From Acidobacteriota bacterium (lineage in GTDB: Bacteria > Acidobacteriota > Vicinamibacteria > Vicinamibacterales > UBA2999), in assembly GCA_020851325.1 (NCBI GenBank), contig JADZCY010000017.1, positions 1 to 46,579 on the forward strand: a stretch of DNA of 46,579 bases, written 5' to 3'. The notes under the pieces were generated by a model that was given only the letters and a program-made list of their open reading frames with translations, did not search any database and was not told the origin of the DNA. Position 1 is the first letter of the stretch. The number at the start of each line of letters is the position of its first letter. The translations under genes and the position numbers were made by a program. This document shows, piece after piece, positions 31,341 to 39,828 of the stretch.

Positions 31341-32563
31341 GCTACTCACTCGACGTCTTGCAGGCGCGCATCGAAGGCGGCGGCCGCATCACCGCCGACG
31401 AGGCGCTGTATCTCTATCGATCGGCGCCGACGTGGTGGCTCGGCCGCATGGCCGACCTCGTGCGGCAGCGCCTGCACCCCGAAGGGGTCGTCACCTACAT
31501 CATCGACCGCAACGTCAACTACACGAACGTCTGCGTGGCGCGCTGCAACTTCTGCGCGTTCTATCGGCCGGTCGGTCATGGTGAGGGTTACGTCCTCGGC
31601 TTCGACGAGATCTTCCGCAAGATCGACGAGACCATCGCGCTCGGCGGCGTGCAGTTGCTGCTGCAGGGCGGGCACAACCCTGATCTGCCGCTGCAGTGGT
31701 ACGAGGACCTGTTCCGCGCCGTGAAGCAGCGCTATCCGTCGTTCAAGCTGCATGCGCTGTCGCCGCCGGAAGTGCTGCACCTGTCGCGCATGTCGAAGCT
31801 GTCGGTGCCGGAGGTGATCGCGCGCCTCATCGATGCCGGGCTCGACAGCATTCCCGGCGGTGGCGCCGAGATTCTCGTGGACCGCGTGCGCAAGCTGCTC
31901 AACTGCTTCGGCAAGGCGTCGGCGGACGAATGGCTGGACGTCATGCGCCACGCGCACCGCGCCGGGCTTCGCACCACCGCGACGATGATGTACGGCACGG
32001 TGGAGACAGACGAGGAACGGCTCGAGCACATGCTGCGCCTGCGCGATCTGCAGGATGAGACCGGCGGCTTCACCGCCTTCATCACCTGGAGCTACCAGCC
32101 GGATCACACCGAGCGCGGCGGTCACGAGGCCACGGGTATCGAGTACCTGCGCACGCTCGCCGTGGCGCGGCTGGTGCTCGACAACTTCTCGAACCTGCAG
32201 GCGTCGTGGGTCACCCAGGGTGGCAAGGTGGGGCAGCTCAGTCTGGCGTTCGGCGCCAACGACATGGGCAGCGTCATGATCGAAGAGAACGTCGTGCGCG
32301 CGGCCGGCGCGTCGTACTGCATGGACGAAGTCGAGATCGTGCGCAACGTCGAGGACGCCGGCTTCACGCCGATGCGGCGGACGATGCACTACGACATCCT
32401 TGGTGGCCCGATGTTCCGTGAGCGCGAGGTGCCGCGTCAGCTCGAACTGGCCACCGCGCGCGCCGCCGGCGATACCTCCGTGCCGGCCGAACTGGTCAAC
32501 TATCCCGCCCGCAGTGCGGCCGGCAAGCGCCAGCGCTCGCAGCCGCAATCGCCGGTGGCATGA
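31337..32563 (+). CDS. mqnC: Cyclic dehypoxanthinyl futalosine synthase MqnC (radical SAM)
   Basis: This 408-residue radical-SAM enzyme keeps the cluster motif Cys66-x3-Cys70-x2-Cys73 in NYTNVCVARCNFCAF. It also has QGGHNPDLPLQWYEDL, the SPPEV and SIPGGGAEIL segments and the C-terminal AFGANDMGSVMIEENVV. The last two features fit MqnC better than MqnE (which normally has ADDLDGT in that position). MqnC closes the dehypoxanthinyl futalosine ring. The tail after about residue 375 is basic and probably disordered. Confusion with MqnE is the main risk; both use the same fold. Confidence 0.92.
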   Translation: MSYSLDVLQARIEGGGRITADEALYLYRSAPTWWLGRMADLVRQRLHPEGVVTYIIDRNVNYTNVCVARCNFCAFYRPVGHGEGYVLGFDEIFRKIDETIALGGVQLLLQGGHNPDLPLQWYEDLFRAVKQRYPSFKLHALSPPEVLHLSRMSKLSVPEVIARLIDAGLDSIPGGGAEILVDRVRKLLNCFGKASADEWLDVMRHAHRAGLRTTATMMYGTVETDEERLEHMLRLRDLQDETGGFTAFITWSYQPDHTERGGHEATGIEYLRTLAVARLVLDNFSNLQASWVTQGGKVGQLSLAFGANDMGSVMIEENVVRAAGASYCMDEVEIVRNVEDAGFTPMRRTMHYDILGGPMFREREVPRQLELATARAAGDTSVPAELVNYPARSAAGKRQRSQPQSPVA

Positions 32564-33798
32564 TCACGCTGTCCGCGGCCTGGGTCGTCCCTGTCGACCG
32601 GCCGCCGATCCGCAACGGCCGCGTGACCGTCAACGACGGCCGCATCGTGGCCGTCGACGCGCCGCCGGTGCCGGACGATCGCTCTACGCCGATCCGCGAT
32701 CTCGGCAACGTCGCGCTCCTGCCCGGTCTCGTCAACGCGCACACGCACATCGAACTGTCGTGGATGCGCGGCCTGGTGCCGCCGGCTGATGCCTTCACGC
32801 AGTGGGTGCGGCAACTGTTTGCGGTGCGCGGTGCAGCGGCGCAGCAGCCTGATCACGGCGCGCGGGTCCGCGCCGCGGCGGCCGATGCCGTGGCCGAGAT
32901 GCGCGCGACCGGCACGAATGTCGTCGCCGACGTCAGCAACGGTCTTGGAGTCGTTGACATCGCCGCTGGCAGTGGGCTGCACGGCTGGGTGTTCCACGAA
33001 CTGATTGGCTTTCGCGAAGTGGATCACTCCATGGTCGAACGCACGCGCGACGTGCGCGAGCAGGCCGCACAGCGACAAACGAACTTGCGCATTGCCGTGG
33101 CCGCACACGCGCCGTACTCGGTCTCTCCGGAACTCTTCGGTGATGTGCGGGACGAAGCGGCGGCGCGTGGTATGCCGACGACCGTGCACGTGGGAGAGTC
33201 CGCGGAGGAGTTGGCGCTGCTGCGCGATGGAACGGGGGAGTGGGCGCAGTTACTCCGCGACCTGCGCGTCTGGCGCGACGACTGGACGCCGCCCGCCGTG
33301 GGACCGGGACACTATATCGACGGCCTCGGCTTCTGGCGGCGGAACGTGCTGGCCGTGCACGGCGTGCAATTGACCGACGATGAACTCGCGGTGCTGCGCG
33401 CGCGCCAGGCAACGCTGGTGACATGTCCGAGGAGCAACGTCTGGGTTGGCGTCGGCGATCCACCCATCGCGCGCTTCTATGCGTCCGGCGTCGATGTCGC
33501 CATCGGGACCGACAGCCTGGCGAGCGTCGGCGACCTGAACCTGTTCGCGGAGCTGAAGGCCATGCGGCAGCTCGCCCCAGGCGTGCCGGCGGCGCGACTC
33601 CTCGAGAGCGCGACGCTCACCGGCGCCCACGCGCTTGGTCTCGACGCGGAGTGCGGATCGCTCACGCCCGGCAAGCGCGCTGACATCGTCGCCGTGTCGT
33701 TGCCCTCATCCACTGACGATGTCGAGGCGTGGCTGGTGTCGGGTGTCGAGCGCGAACGGATTTCGTGGGCATCGCAATCTCGCGATACGATCGCGTAA
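32560..33798 (+). CDS. Amidohydrolase, probable aminodeoxyfutalosine deaminase
   Basis: This 412-residue metal-dependent hydrolase of the ATZ/TRZ/MtaD type has HTHIELS (first two metal histidines), AHAPYSVSP, HVGESAEE, HGVQLTDDE and the metal aspartate in GTDSLAS. Such enzymes deaminate adenine-type nucleosides or guanine. Within an mqn operon, and with no MqnB here, the best candidate reaction is aminodeoxyfutalosine to futalosine (the MqnX step). That is inferred from context; deamination of MTA or adenosylhomocysteine is an alternative. It overlaps mqnC by four bases. Confidence 0.85.
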   Translation: MITLSAAWVVPVDRPPIRNGRVTVNDGRIVAVDAPPVPDDRSTPIRDLGNVALLPGLVNAHTHIELSWMRGLVPPADAFTQWVRQLFAVRGAAAQQPDHGARVRAAAADAVAEMRATGTNVVADVSNGLGVVDIAAGSGLHGWVFHELIGFREVDHSMVERTRDVREQAAQRQTNLRIAVAAHAPYSVSPELFGDVRDEAAARGMPTTVHVGESAEELALLRDGTGEWAQLLRDLRVWRDDWTPPAVGPGHYIDGLGFWRRNVLAVHGVQLTDDELAVLRARQATLVTCPRSNVWVGVGDPPIARFYASGVDVAIGTDSLASVGDLNLFAELKAMRQLAPGVPAARLLESATLTGAHALGLDAECGSLTPGKRADIVAVSLPSSTDDVEAWLVSGVERERISWASQSRDTIA

Positions 33799-33823
33799 GT
33801 CTCGGGTCCCGATCTCACCGTCA

Positions 33824-34681
33824 ATGTCCCTGTCTCGCATCACTACCTATTTCTCGTTCGTGCGCTTCAGCCACTCCGTCTTCGCGCTGCCGTTCGCGTT
33901 GACCGGAGCGCTGCTGGCGGCGCGCACGACGCCGGTGACGTGGGCGCAAGTGGGGTGGATCGTCGCGGCGATGGTGGCGGCGAGGAGCTCCGCGATGGGG
34001 TTCAATCGCCTCGTCGACGCGCGCTTCGACGCGCTGAACCCGCGCACGGCGAATCGCGAGATCCCGCGCGGCGCGATGTCGGCGCGCGAGGCGACCGTCT
34101 TTGTTGGTGTGTCGTCGGCGCTGTTCGTCTTCATCGCGGCGCAGATCAACTGGCTGTGCGCCGTGCTGTCACCCGTAGCACTGGCGATTGTCTTCTGGTA
34201 CTCGCTGGCGAAGCGCTTCACCAACTACACACAGGCGTTTCTCGGCCTGGCGATGGCGGTGGCCCCGGTCGGCGGCTGGCTGGCCGCGGGTGGACGTGGC
34301 GGCTGGGAACCGTGGCTGCTGGGGCTGGCCATCGGCCTGTGGGTGGGCGGCTTCGACGTGCTCTACGCGTGTCAGGATCTCGAGTTCGATCGCGCGCACG
34401 GACTGCGATCGATTCCGGTGCGCTTCGGTGTGGCGCGCGCGCTGCTCATCTCACGCGCCATGCACGTGGCGACGATCGTCTGCATGGCGGCGCTCGGCGT
34501 CGTGGCGGATCTCGGTCCCGTCTACCAGGCCGGCGTCGGGCTGGTCGCGCTGCTGCTCGCCTACGAGCAGTCGCTCGTCAGCGCGACGGATCTGTCGCAG
34601 GTGAAGAAGGCGTTCGACATGAACGGGTACGTGGGCATCGTGTACTTCCTCGTCACGGCGTTGGCGCTCTATGTCGGTTGA
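33824..34681 (+). CDS. UbiA-family prenyltransferase (menaquinone, MqnP-like)
   Basis: The ATG at 33824 begins the first recognisable UbiA residues; the frame is open upstream but out of family. The 285-residue membrane protein has about eight helices and both Asp-rich signatures: NRLVDARFDALNPRT in the first loop and DLEFDRAHGLRSIP in the second. It would attach the polyprenyl chain to the naphthoate precursor (1,4-dihydroxy-6-naphthoate) made by the futalosine enzymes, before methylation by the UbiE-like protein encoded next. Homologues in ubiquinone makers use 4-hydroxybenzoate, but the flanking mqn genes make menaquinone more likely. Confidence 0.9.
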   Translation: MSLSRITTYFSFVRFSHSVFALPFALTGALLAARTTPVTWAQVGWIVAAMVAARSSAMGFNRLVDARFDALNPRTANREIPRGAMSAREATVFVGVSSALFVFIAAQINWLCAVLSPVALAIVFWYSLAKRFTNYTQAFLGLAMAVAPVGGWLAAGGRGGWEPWLLGLAIGLWVGGFDVLYACQDLEFDRAHGLRSIPVRFGVARALLISRAMHVATIVCMAALGVVADLGPVYQAGVGLVALLLAYEQSLVSATDLSQVKKAFDMNGYVGIVYFLVTALALYVG

Positions 34682-35399
34682 CAAGTCGCCGGCCAAGATC
34701 TCGGGCATGTTCGACGCCATCGCCGGGCGTTACGACCTGCTCAACACGGTGCTGTCGGCCGGTCTCGATCGCTACTGGCGGCGGCGCGCGATTGCGTCGC
34801 TGGAACTGACCGGCCGCGAACGGCTGCTCGACGTCTGCACCGGCACCGCCGACGTGGCCATGGCCGGCGCGCGCGCCACACGCGGCGCGGCCCGCGTCGT
34901 CGGCGTCGACTTCGCCGGCGCGATGCTGGCGCACGGCGTCACCAAGCTGCGCGACAAGGGCCTGTCGGACCGCGTGCAACTCGTCCGCGGCGATGCCATG
35001 TCGTTGCCCGTGCAGGCGGCGTCGGTGGATGCCGTGACCATCGCGTTCGGCATCCGCAACGTCCAGCAACCCGAGGTGGCCTGCGCTGAGTTGTGGCGGG
35101 CGCTCAAACCCGGCGGGCGTCTGGCCATTCTCGAGTTCGGGCTTCCCGTGTTTCCCGCCGTCCGCCCGCTCTACCTCTGGTACTTCAACCACGTGCTGCC
35201 GCGCATCGGCCGTGCGGTGTCGAAGCACACCGCGGCCTACGACTATCTGCCGCAGTCGGTCGGCAGCTTTCCGTGGGGCGACGCGTTCGCGCGCATACTG
35301 ACCGCCACGGGATTTTCACAGGTCAAAGCCCGGCCGCTGTCGCTCGGCATCGTCTATCTGTATAGTGCGAAGAAGCCCGAGGCCGGCGCCGGCCTGTGA
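34671..35399 (+). CDS. Demethylmenaquinone methyltransferase (UbiE/MenG family)
   Basis: This 242-residue class I methyltransferase overlaps the prenyltransferase gene by 11 bp. It has the family opening MFDAIAGRYDLLNTVLSAG, the SAM-binding LLDVCTGTADVAM, and the UbiE signatures TIAFGIRNV and DYLPQSVGSFP. It adds the last methyl group to demethylmenaquinone. UbiE proteins may also methylate ubiquinone precursors, but only menaquinone genes are seen here. Two -10-like sequences (TATAGT at 35362-35367 and TG-T-GATACT at 35396-35404) in its 3' end may serve the next gene. Confidence 0.95.
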   Translation: MSVDKSPAKISGMFDAIAGRYDLLNTVLSAGLDRYWRRRAIASLELTGRERLLDVCTGTADVAMAGARATRGAARVVGVDFAGAMLAHGVTKLRDKGLSDRVQLVRGDAMSLPVQAASVDAVTIAFGIRNVQQPEVACAELWRALKPGGRLAILEFGLPVFPAVRPLYLWYFNHVLPRIGRAVSKHTAAYDYLPQSVGSFPWGDAFARILTATGFSQVKARPLSLGIVYLYSAKKPEAGAGL

Positions 35400-35417
35400 T
35401 ACTGTCGTAACTTACTG

Positions 35418-36383
35418 ATGTACTTCGACTTCGACGATCGTTACGCCGACGTCGAACCCGTAGGCCGCGCCATCAACCTGCGCGACGGCGTCGGGGTGTC
35501 GCTGCTTGTGCACGCGGTCCTCATCGCGGCGCTCCTCTACCTCCCGCAGTTCATCTCGTTCCCGCAACCAGCCGACGAATCCGACGTCGTGTCGCTGCAG
35601 CAGCCGCAGCCGAAGCCCGAGGAACCGCGCTTCGTCTTCGTCGAACCGCTCGTCGATACGCGCGCCGAACGGGCGCCGGAGCGCGCCGAGATGTCCGACA
35701 TGGACCGCCGGTCGCGCAGCGTCGAGCGGCCGCCCGCCAGCGACAACCCGCTGCCGTTCGCGCGCGGCAATTCCAGCGAGCGCGTCGAGGCCCGTCCGGA
35801 GGAACGCGCGCGTGGCCGCGGACCGGGCGAGACGCCGGCACCGGAGGCCCCGCCTTCCGTCGAGACGCCGCCGATGCCGACGCCGGAAAATTCGGCGCGC
35901 GACGGTCGCCAGGCCATGCAGCAGCCGCCGCGTCCGGCGACGCCGCCGCCCGGGGGACAACTCGGCGATGCGTTGCGCAATCTGCAGCGCTACGTGGACT
36001 CCGAGTCGTTCGACAACCAGCGTGGTGGCACGCAGGAATTCGGGCCGGCGATTCAGTTCGATACCAAGGGCGTCGAGTTCGGGCCGTGGATCCGCCGCTT
36101 CGTGGCGCAGGTGAAGCGCAACTGGTTCGTGCCCTACGCGGCGATGTCGCTGCGCGGACGCGTCGTCATCACCTTCAACGTGCACCGGAACGGCGCCATC
36201 ACCGACGTCACCGTGATCGGTCCGTCCGGCGTCGAGAGCTTCAACCTCGCGGCGCGCAACGCGCTGCTGGCGTCGAACCCGACGGCGCCGCTGCCGCCGG
36301 AGTATCCCGACGACAAGGCGTTCTTCACCGTCACGTTCTTCTACAACGAATCGCCAGACGGGCGCACCCCGCAAGGGCAGTAG
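35418..36383 (+). CDS. TonB/TolA-like energy-transducing protein
   Basis: This 321-residue protein has one membrane helix near the N-terminus (about 27-45, GVSLLVHAVLIAALLYLP), a long Pro/Glu/Arg-rich periplasmic spacer (about 50-190) and a C-terminal TonB-fold domain: WIRRFVAQVKRNWFVP, LRGRVVITFNVHRNGAITDVTVIGPSG (in pieces) and FNLAARNALLASNP. Such proteins couple the ExbBD or TolQR motor to outer-membrane partners. No exbB/D or tolQ/R lies nearby. A family protein in Acidobacteriota and Deltaproteobacteria takes the same layout; the specific partner is unknown. Confidence 0.85.
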   Translation: MYFDFDDRYADVEPVGRAINLRDGVGVSLLVHAVLIAALLYLPQFISFPQPADESDVVSLQQPQPKPEEPRFVFVEPLVDTRAERAPERAEMSDMDRRSRSVERPPASDNPLPFARGNSSERVEARPEERARGRGPGETPAPEAPPSVETPPMPTPENSARDGRQAMQQPPRPATPPPGGQLGDALRNLQRYVDSESFDNQRGGTQEFGPAIQFDTKGVEFGPWIRRFVAQVKRNWFVPYAAMSLRGRVVITFNVHRNGAITDVTVIGPSGVESFNLAARNALLASNPTAPLPPEYPDDKAFFTVTFFYNESPDGRTPQGQ

Positions 36384-36389
36384 CGCGTC

Positions 36390-37349
36390 GTGCGGGTGCT
36401 GCTGGCAGTGCTCGGTCCTACCGCGACCGGCAAGAGCGCGCTCGGCCTCGCGCTGGCAGAACGGCTGGGCGGCGAAATCCTCAACTGCGATTCGACCGCC
36501 GTGTTCCAGGGCTTCGACATCGGCACCGACAAGGTGCCCGTGGCCGAACGTCGCGGCATTCCACATCACCTGATCGATCTGGTACCGCCGACGGCGGACT
36601 ACAACGCCGCCGACTTCGCGCGCGACGCCGCACGCGTGGTGAGCGAGGTCCAGGCGCGCGGGCGTGTGCCGATCCTCGTTGGCGGCACGGGGTTCTACTT
36701 CCGTGCCCTGACGCGTGGCCTGTTTCCCGGCGCCGGCAAGGACCCGGTGCTGCGCGCACGTCTGGACGGCCTGGCCGCGCGCTACGGCGTCGAGCGCCTG
36801 CACCGCCTGCTGGCGCGCGTGGATGCGCCATCAGCAGTGCGCATCCTGCCGCGCGATCAGAAGCGCATCGTCCGCGCCCTCGAGGTGTACTTCCAGACCG
36901 GCAAGCCGCTGACGGCGCATTTCGCCGACACCCGCTCGCCCCTGGCGCCTGACGTCGTGGTGCGGGCCGTGGCGCTGCGGCTGCCGCCCGACAGCCTGGC
37001 CGACCGGCTGCGGCGCCGTGTGGACCAGCAGTTCGAGGCCGGTTTGCTGGACGAAATGCGGGCGCACCTGGCTGCCGGCGTGCCGGAGACCGCGCGGCCG
37101 TTCACCGGGCTGGTCTACCGCCAGGCACTGGAACACCTGCACGGCGTCCGTGACGAGGCGGCGACACGGGCGCTGATTGCACAGGAGAATCGCCGCTACG
37201 CGCGGCGGCAGTTGATCTGGTTCCGCAAAGAGCCTAACCTACAGTGGTTCGATGGACCCGGTGAGTCGCCGGACGTGCAGGCCCGCGTCTTCCAGTGGCT
37301 GGCTGATCAGGGTCCCGGCACGGCTAAGGAGCGACGCCGCGATGGCTGA
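36390..37349 (+). CDS. miaA: tRNA dimethylallyltransferase MiaA
   Basis: MiaA transfers a dimethylallyl group to A37 of tRNAs that read UNN codons. The 319-residue product starts at GTG and has the P-loop GPTATGKSALGLALA (10-23), the variant DSTAVFQGFDIGTDK in place of the common DSxQVYrxxxIGTaK, and GGTGFYFRALTRGL. The C-terminal REN/RRY-type region (ENRRYARRQLIWFRKE) matches the family. The miaA-hfq order is conserved in many bacteria; here they overlap by 8 bp. The VF for VY change in the substrate loop is mild. Confidence 0.94.
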   Translation: MRVLLAVLGPTATGKSALGLALAERLGGEILNCDSTAVFQGFDIGTDKVPVAERRGIPHHLIDLVPPTADYNAADFARDAARVVSEVQARGRVPILVGGTGFYFRALTRGLFPGAGKDPVLRARLDGLAARYGVERLHRLLARVDAPSAVRILPRDQKRIVRALEVYFQTGKPLTAHFADTRSPLAPDVVVRAVALRLPPDSLADRLRRRVDQQFEAGLLDEMRAHLAAGVPETARPFTGLVYRQALEHLHGVRDEAATRALIAQENRRYARRQLIWFRKEPNLQWFDGPGESPDVQARVFQWLADQGPGTAKERRRDG

Positions 37350-37590
37350 TACGAAAACAGGCGCCCCGAACATTCAGGACGTCTTCCTCAACTACGCGCG
37401 TCGCGAAAAGCTGGCTGTCGTCGTGCACCTGCTCGACGGCCGCGAGTTCGAGGCGAAGATCAAGAACTTCGATCGCTTCGCGGTGGTCGTCGATCACAAC
37501 GGCATGGACCACCTCGTGTTCAAACACGCCATCGCCACCATCCGCACGCCGCGGAGCGTTCCCAACTACTTCTCGTCGCATCATCCCTGA
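37342..37590 (+). CDS. hfq: RNA chaperone Hfq
   Basis: The ATG at 37342 is preceded by AAGGAG (37326-37331) and lies in the end of miaA; it yields 82 residues. The Sm1 region reads NIQDVFLNYARREKLAVVVHLLDG with Q, and Sm2 reads FKHAIATI (the classical YKHAISTI). Hfq hexamers pair small RNAs with mRNAs. The conserved miaA neighbourhood supports the call. The short C-terminus lacks the long acidic tail of gamma-proteobacterial Hfq. Confidence 0.93.
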   Translation: MADTKTGAPNIQDVFLNYARREKLAVVVHLLDGREFEAKIKNFDRFAVVVDHNGMDHLVFKHAIATIRTPRSVPNYFSSHHP

Positions 37591-37595
37591 CGCGC

Positions 37596-38762
37596 GTGTT
37601 CCGTCGCGCCGTCGTCATCGTGCTGGATAGTGTCGGCGCCGGCGAACTGCCGGACGCCGGCGTCTACGGCGATCAGGGGAGCCACACGCTCGGTCATATT
37701 GCCGCCGTCGAAGCGCTGGCGATTCCGACGCTGGTCGCGCTCGGGCTCGGCTGCGCCGTGCCGCTGCGTGGGGTGGGATGTCCGGCACAACCTGCCGCGG
37801 CGTTCGGCCTGATGGCGGAACGATCGGCGGGGAAGGACTCGGTGACCGGACACTGGGAACTGATGGGCGTGGTGCTCGAGCGCGCGTTCCCGACGTTCCC
37901 GCACGGCTTCCCGCCCGACGTCATCGCCGCGTTCGAGGCACGTATCGGACGCCCCGTGCTCGGCAACGTCGTCGCCTCCGGCACCGCGATCATCGACGAC
38001 CTTGGCCCGGCGCACATGGAGACGGGCCGCCCTATCGTCTACACCTCCGCCGACAGCGTGTTCCAGATTGCCGCGCACGAGGACGTGGTGCCGGTGCCGC
38101 AACTGTACGAGTGGTGCGAGATTGCTTACGCGCTGACGGTCGAAGGCCTGGGCATCGGCCGCGTGATTGCGCGTCCGTTCGTCGGCGCGCCTGGCGCGTT
38201 CACGCGTACTGCCAATCGTCACGACTACGCGATGCCGCCGACGGCGGAGACGCTGCTCGATCGTCTCGTGGCGCACGGCCATCACGTTACCGCCATCGGC
38301 AAGATTGGCGACTTGTTCGCGGGGCGCGGCTGCTCGGAAATGCATGCGACCAGGAGCGATGCGCACGGCGTGGACGTGCTCGAAGCGCGGCTCGAGACGC
38401 AGGACGCGGGACTGATCTTCGTCAACCTCGTGGACTTCGACACGCAGTACGGCCATCGCAACGACGTCGCCGGCTACGCGCGTAACCTCGAACGCTTCGA
38501 TCAGCGGCTGTCGGGACTGTTGCCGCGCCTGCGAACGGACGACATCCTCTTCATCACCGCGGACCACGGCAACGACCCGGCCACGCCCAGCACCGATCAC
38601 TCGCGCGAACACGTGCCGCTGCTGGTGACGGGACCGAAGGTGAAGGCCGGCACCGCGCTGGGCACCAGAAGCACCTTTGCCGATCTCGGGCAGACCCTGG
38701 CCGATGTCTTCGGCCTGCCGCCCTTGCCGCACGGCAGCAGTTTCCTGAAGGAGATCGTGTGA
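37596..38762 (+). CDS. deoB: Phosphopentomutase DeoB
   Basis: DeoB interconverts (deoxy)ribose-1-phosphate and -5-phosphate. The 388-residue product starts with GTG 5 bp after hfq. It has the metal-binding VIVLDSVGAGELPDA, the phosphorylated Thr84 in GKDSVTGHWELMG, and DFDTQYGHRND with FITADHGNDPATPSTDHSRE (in pieces) for the second metal. It would process sugar phosphates released by nucleoside phosphorylases such as the MTA/PNP-family enzyme in this window. It overlaps the next gene by GTGA. Confidence 0.95.
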   Translation: MFRRAVVIVLDSVGAGELPDAGVYGDQGSHTLGHIAAVEALAIPTLVALGLGCAVPLRGVGCPAQPAAAFGLMAERSAGKDSVTGHWELMGVVLERAFPTFPHGFPPDVIAAFEARIGRPVLGNVVASGTAIIDDLGPAHMETGRPIVYTSADSVFQIAAHEDVVPVPQLYEWCEIAYALTVEGLGIGRVIARPFVGAPGAFTRTANRHDYAMPPTAETLLDRLVAHGHHVTAIGKIGDLFAGRGCSEMHATRSDAHGVDVLEARLETQDAGLIFVNLVDFDTQYGHRNDVAGYARNLERFDQRLSGLLPRLRTDDILFITADHGNDPATPSTDHSREHVPLLVTGPKVKAGTALGTRSTFADLGQTLADVFGLPPLPHGSSFLKEIV

Positions 38763-39817
38763 CGATTCGTGAACAACTGGAAGCGCGCGAGCGCCAGACG
38801 CTGGCGCCGCAGGCGGCGCGCAGTGGCGACACGCGCGGACGCGTCCGTCCCGAGACCGAGGACCCGGTGCGCCCGGCCTTCCAGCGCGATCGCGATCGCA
38901 TCATCCACACCAAGGCGTTCCGGCGGCTCAAGCACAAGACGCAGGTGTTCTTTTCGCCGCAGGGCGACCACTACCGCACACGCCTCACGCACACCCTCGA
39001 GGTGTCGCAGATTGCCCGCACCATCGCCAAGGTGCTGCGCCTCAACGAGGAACTGACCGAAGCCATCGCGCTCGGCCACGACCTTGGCCACACGCCGTTT
39101 GGTCATGCCGGCGAACGCGTGCTGAGCAGCCTCGTCCCCGGCGGCTTCAATCATTACGAACAGAGCCTCCGCATCGTCGACGTGCTGGAGCACGACCACG
39201 AGGGATTGAACCTCACGTGGGAGGTGCGCGACGGCATTGCCCGGCACTCCAAGGGCAAGAACGGCCTGCCGGTGGGCGCCTCGCCGGAACAGCGCGCCAG
39301 CACGGTGGAAGGCCAGATCGCCCGCGTCGCCGACATCGTCGCCTACGTCAACCACGACATCGACGATGCCATCCGGGCTGGGGTGATTCAGGAATCCTCG
39401 CTGCCGCAGGACGCCGTCGCCGTGCTCGGCGGCAACCCGTCGGAGCGCATCGGCCGCCTGGTCACGGACGTGGTGGAGCAGACCCTCACCGGGGACCTGT
39501 CCGAGGTCCGGATGAGCGGCGACGTCCTCGAGGCGATGCTGGCCCTGCGTTCGTTCATGTTCGAGGCGGTCTACGAGAACCCGGTCGCCACGGCCGAGTT
39601 CTCCAAGGCCCACGGCATCCTGGGCGGGCTGTGGGAGAAGGTGCGCGCCACCCCGGAGCGCTTCCTCGACCCCCGGACGCTCGCGACCGAGGGACTGGAC
39701 CGGGCGGCCCAGGACTTCCTGGCCGGCATGACCGACCGGTATGCCGTTAACTTGTTCGAGCAGTTGTACATCCCGAAGCCCTGGGTCACCGTGTCGGACG
39801 ACGATCGCATGCTATAA
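38759..39817 (+). CDS. dgt: dGTP triphosphohydrolase-like HD-domain protein
   Basis: The 352-residue product starts at a GTG overlapping the deoB stop (GTGA). It belongs to the dGTPase HD family: RRLKHKTQVFFSPQGDHYRTRLTHT (in pieces) leads to the first metal His78, the HD pair His107-Asp108 in LGHDLGHTPFGHAGE and the distal Asp in VNHDID. These enzymes cleave dNTPs to deoxynucleosides and triphosphate. It is the short form typical of many non-enteric bacteria, and the preferred dNTP cannot be predicted. Confidence 0.9.
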   Translation: MTIREQLEARERQTLAPQAARSGDTRGRVRPETEDPVRPAFQRDRDRIIHTKAFRRLKHKTQVFFSPQGDHYRTRLTHTLEVSQIARTIAKVLRLNEELTEAIALGHDLGHTPFGHAGERVLSSLVPGGFNHYEQSLRIVDVLEHDHEGLNLTWEVRDGIARHSKGKNGLPVGASPEQRASTVEGQIARVADIVAYVNHDIDDAIRAGVIQESSLPQDAVAVLGGNPSERIGRLVTDVVEQTLTGDLSEVRMSGDVLEAMLALRSFMFEAVYENPVATAEFSKAHGILGGLWEKVRATPERFLDPRTLATEGLDRAAQDFLAGMTDRYAVNLFEQLYIPKPWVTVSDDDRML

Positions 39818-39818
39818 T
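39813..39818 (+). promoter_or_regulatory. Consensus -10 box before DUF177 gene
   Basis: A perfect TATAAT overlaps the last codons of the dgt gene and ends 10 bp before the ATG at 39829. Transcription from the usual distance would begin about four bases from the ATG, so the mRNA would be nearly leaderless. No strong -35 or ribosome site is visible. Confidence 0.5.
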
Positions 39819-39828
39819 CACCGTTTTG

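Noticed and set aside
31337-32563. Calling this gene MqnE instead of MqnC
   Set aside because: The C-terminal GANDMGSVMIEENVV block and QGGHNP segment fit MqnC; MqnE usually has a GADDLDGT-type ending. Some doubt remains.
37342-37590. A longer Hfq from the upstream open frame at 37252
   Set aside because: The added residues lie inside miaA and lack Hfq similarity; AAGGAG precedes the ATG at 37342.
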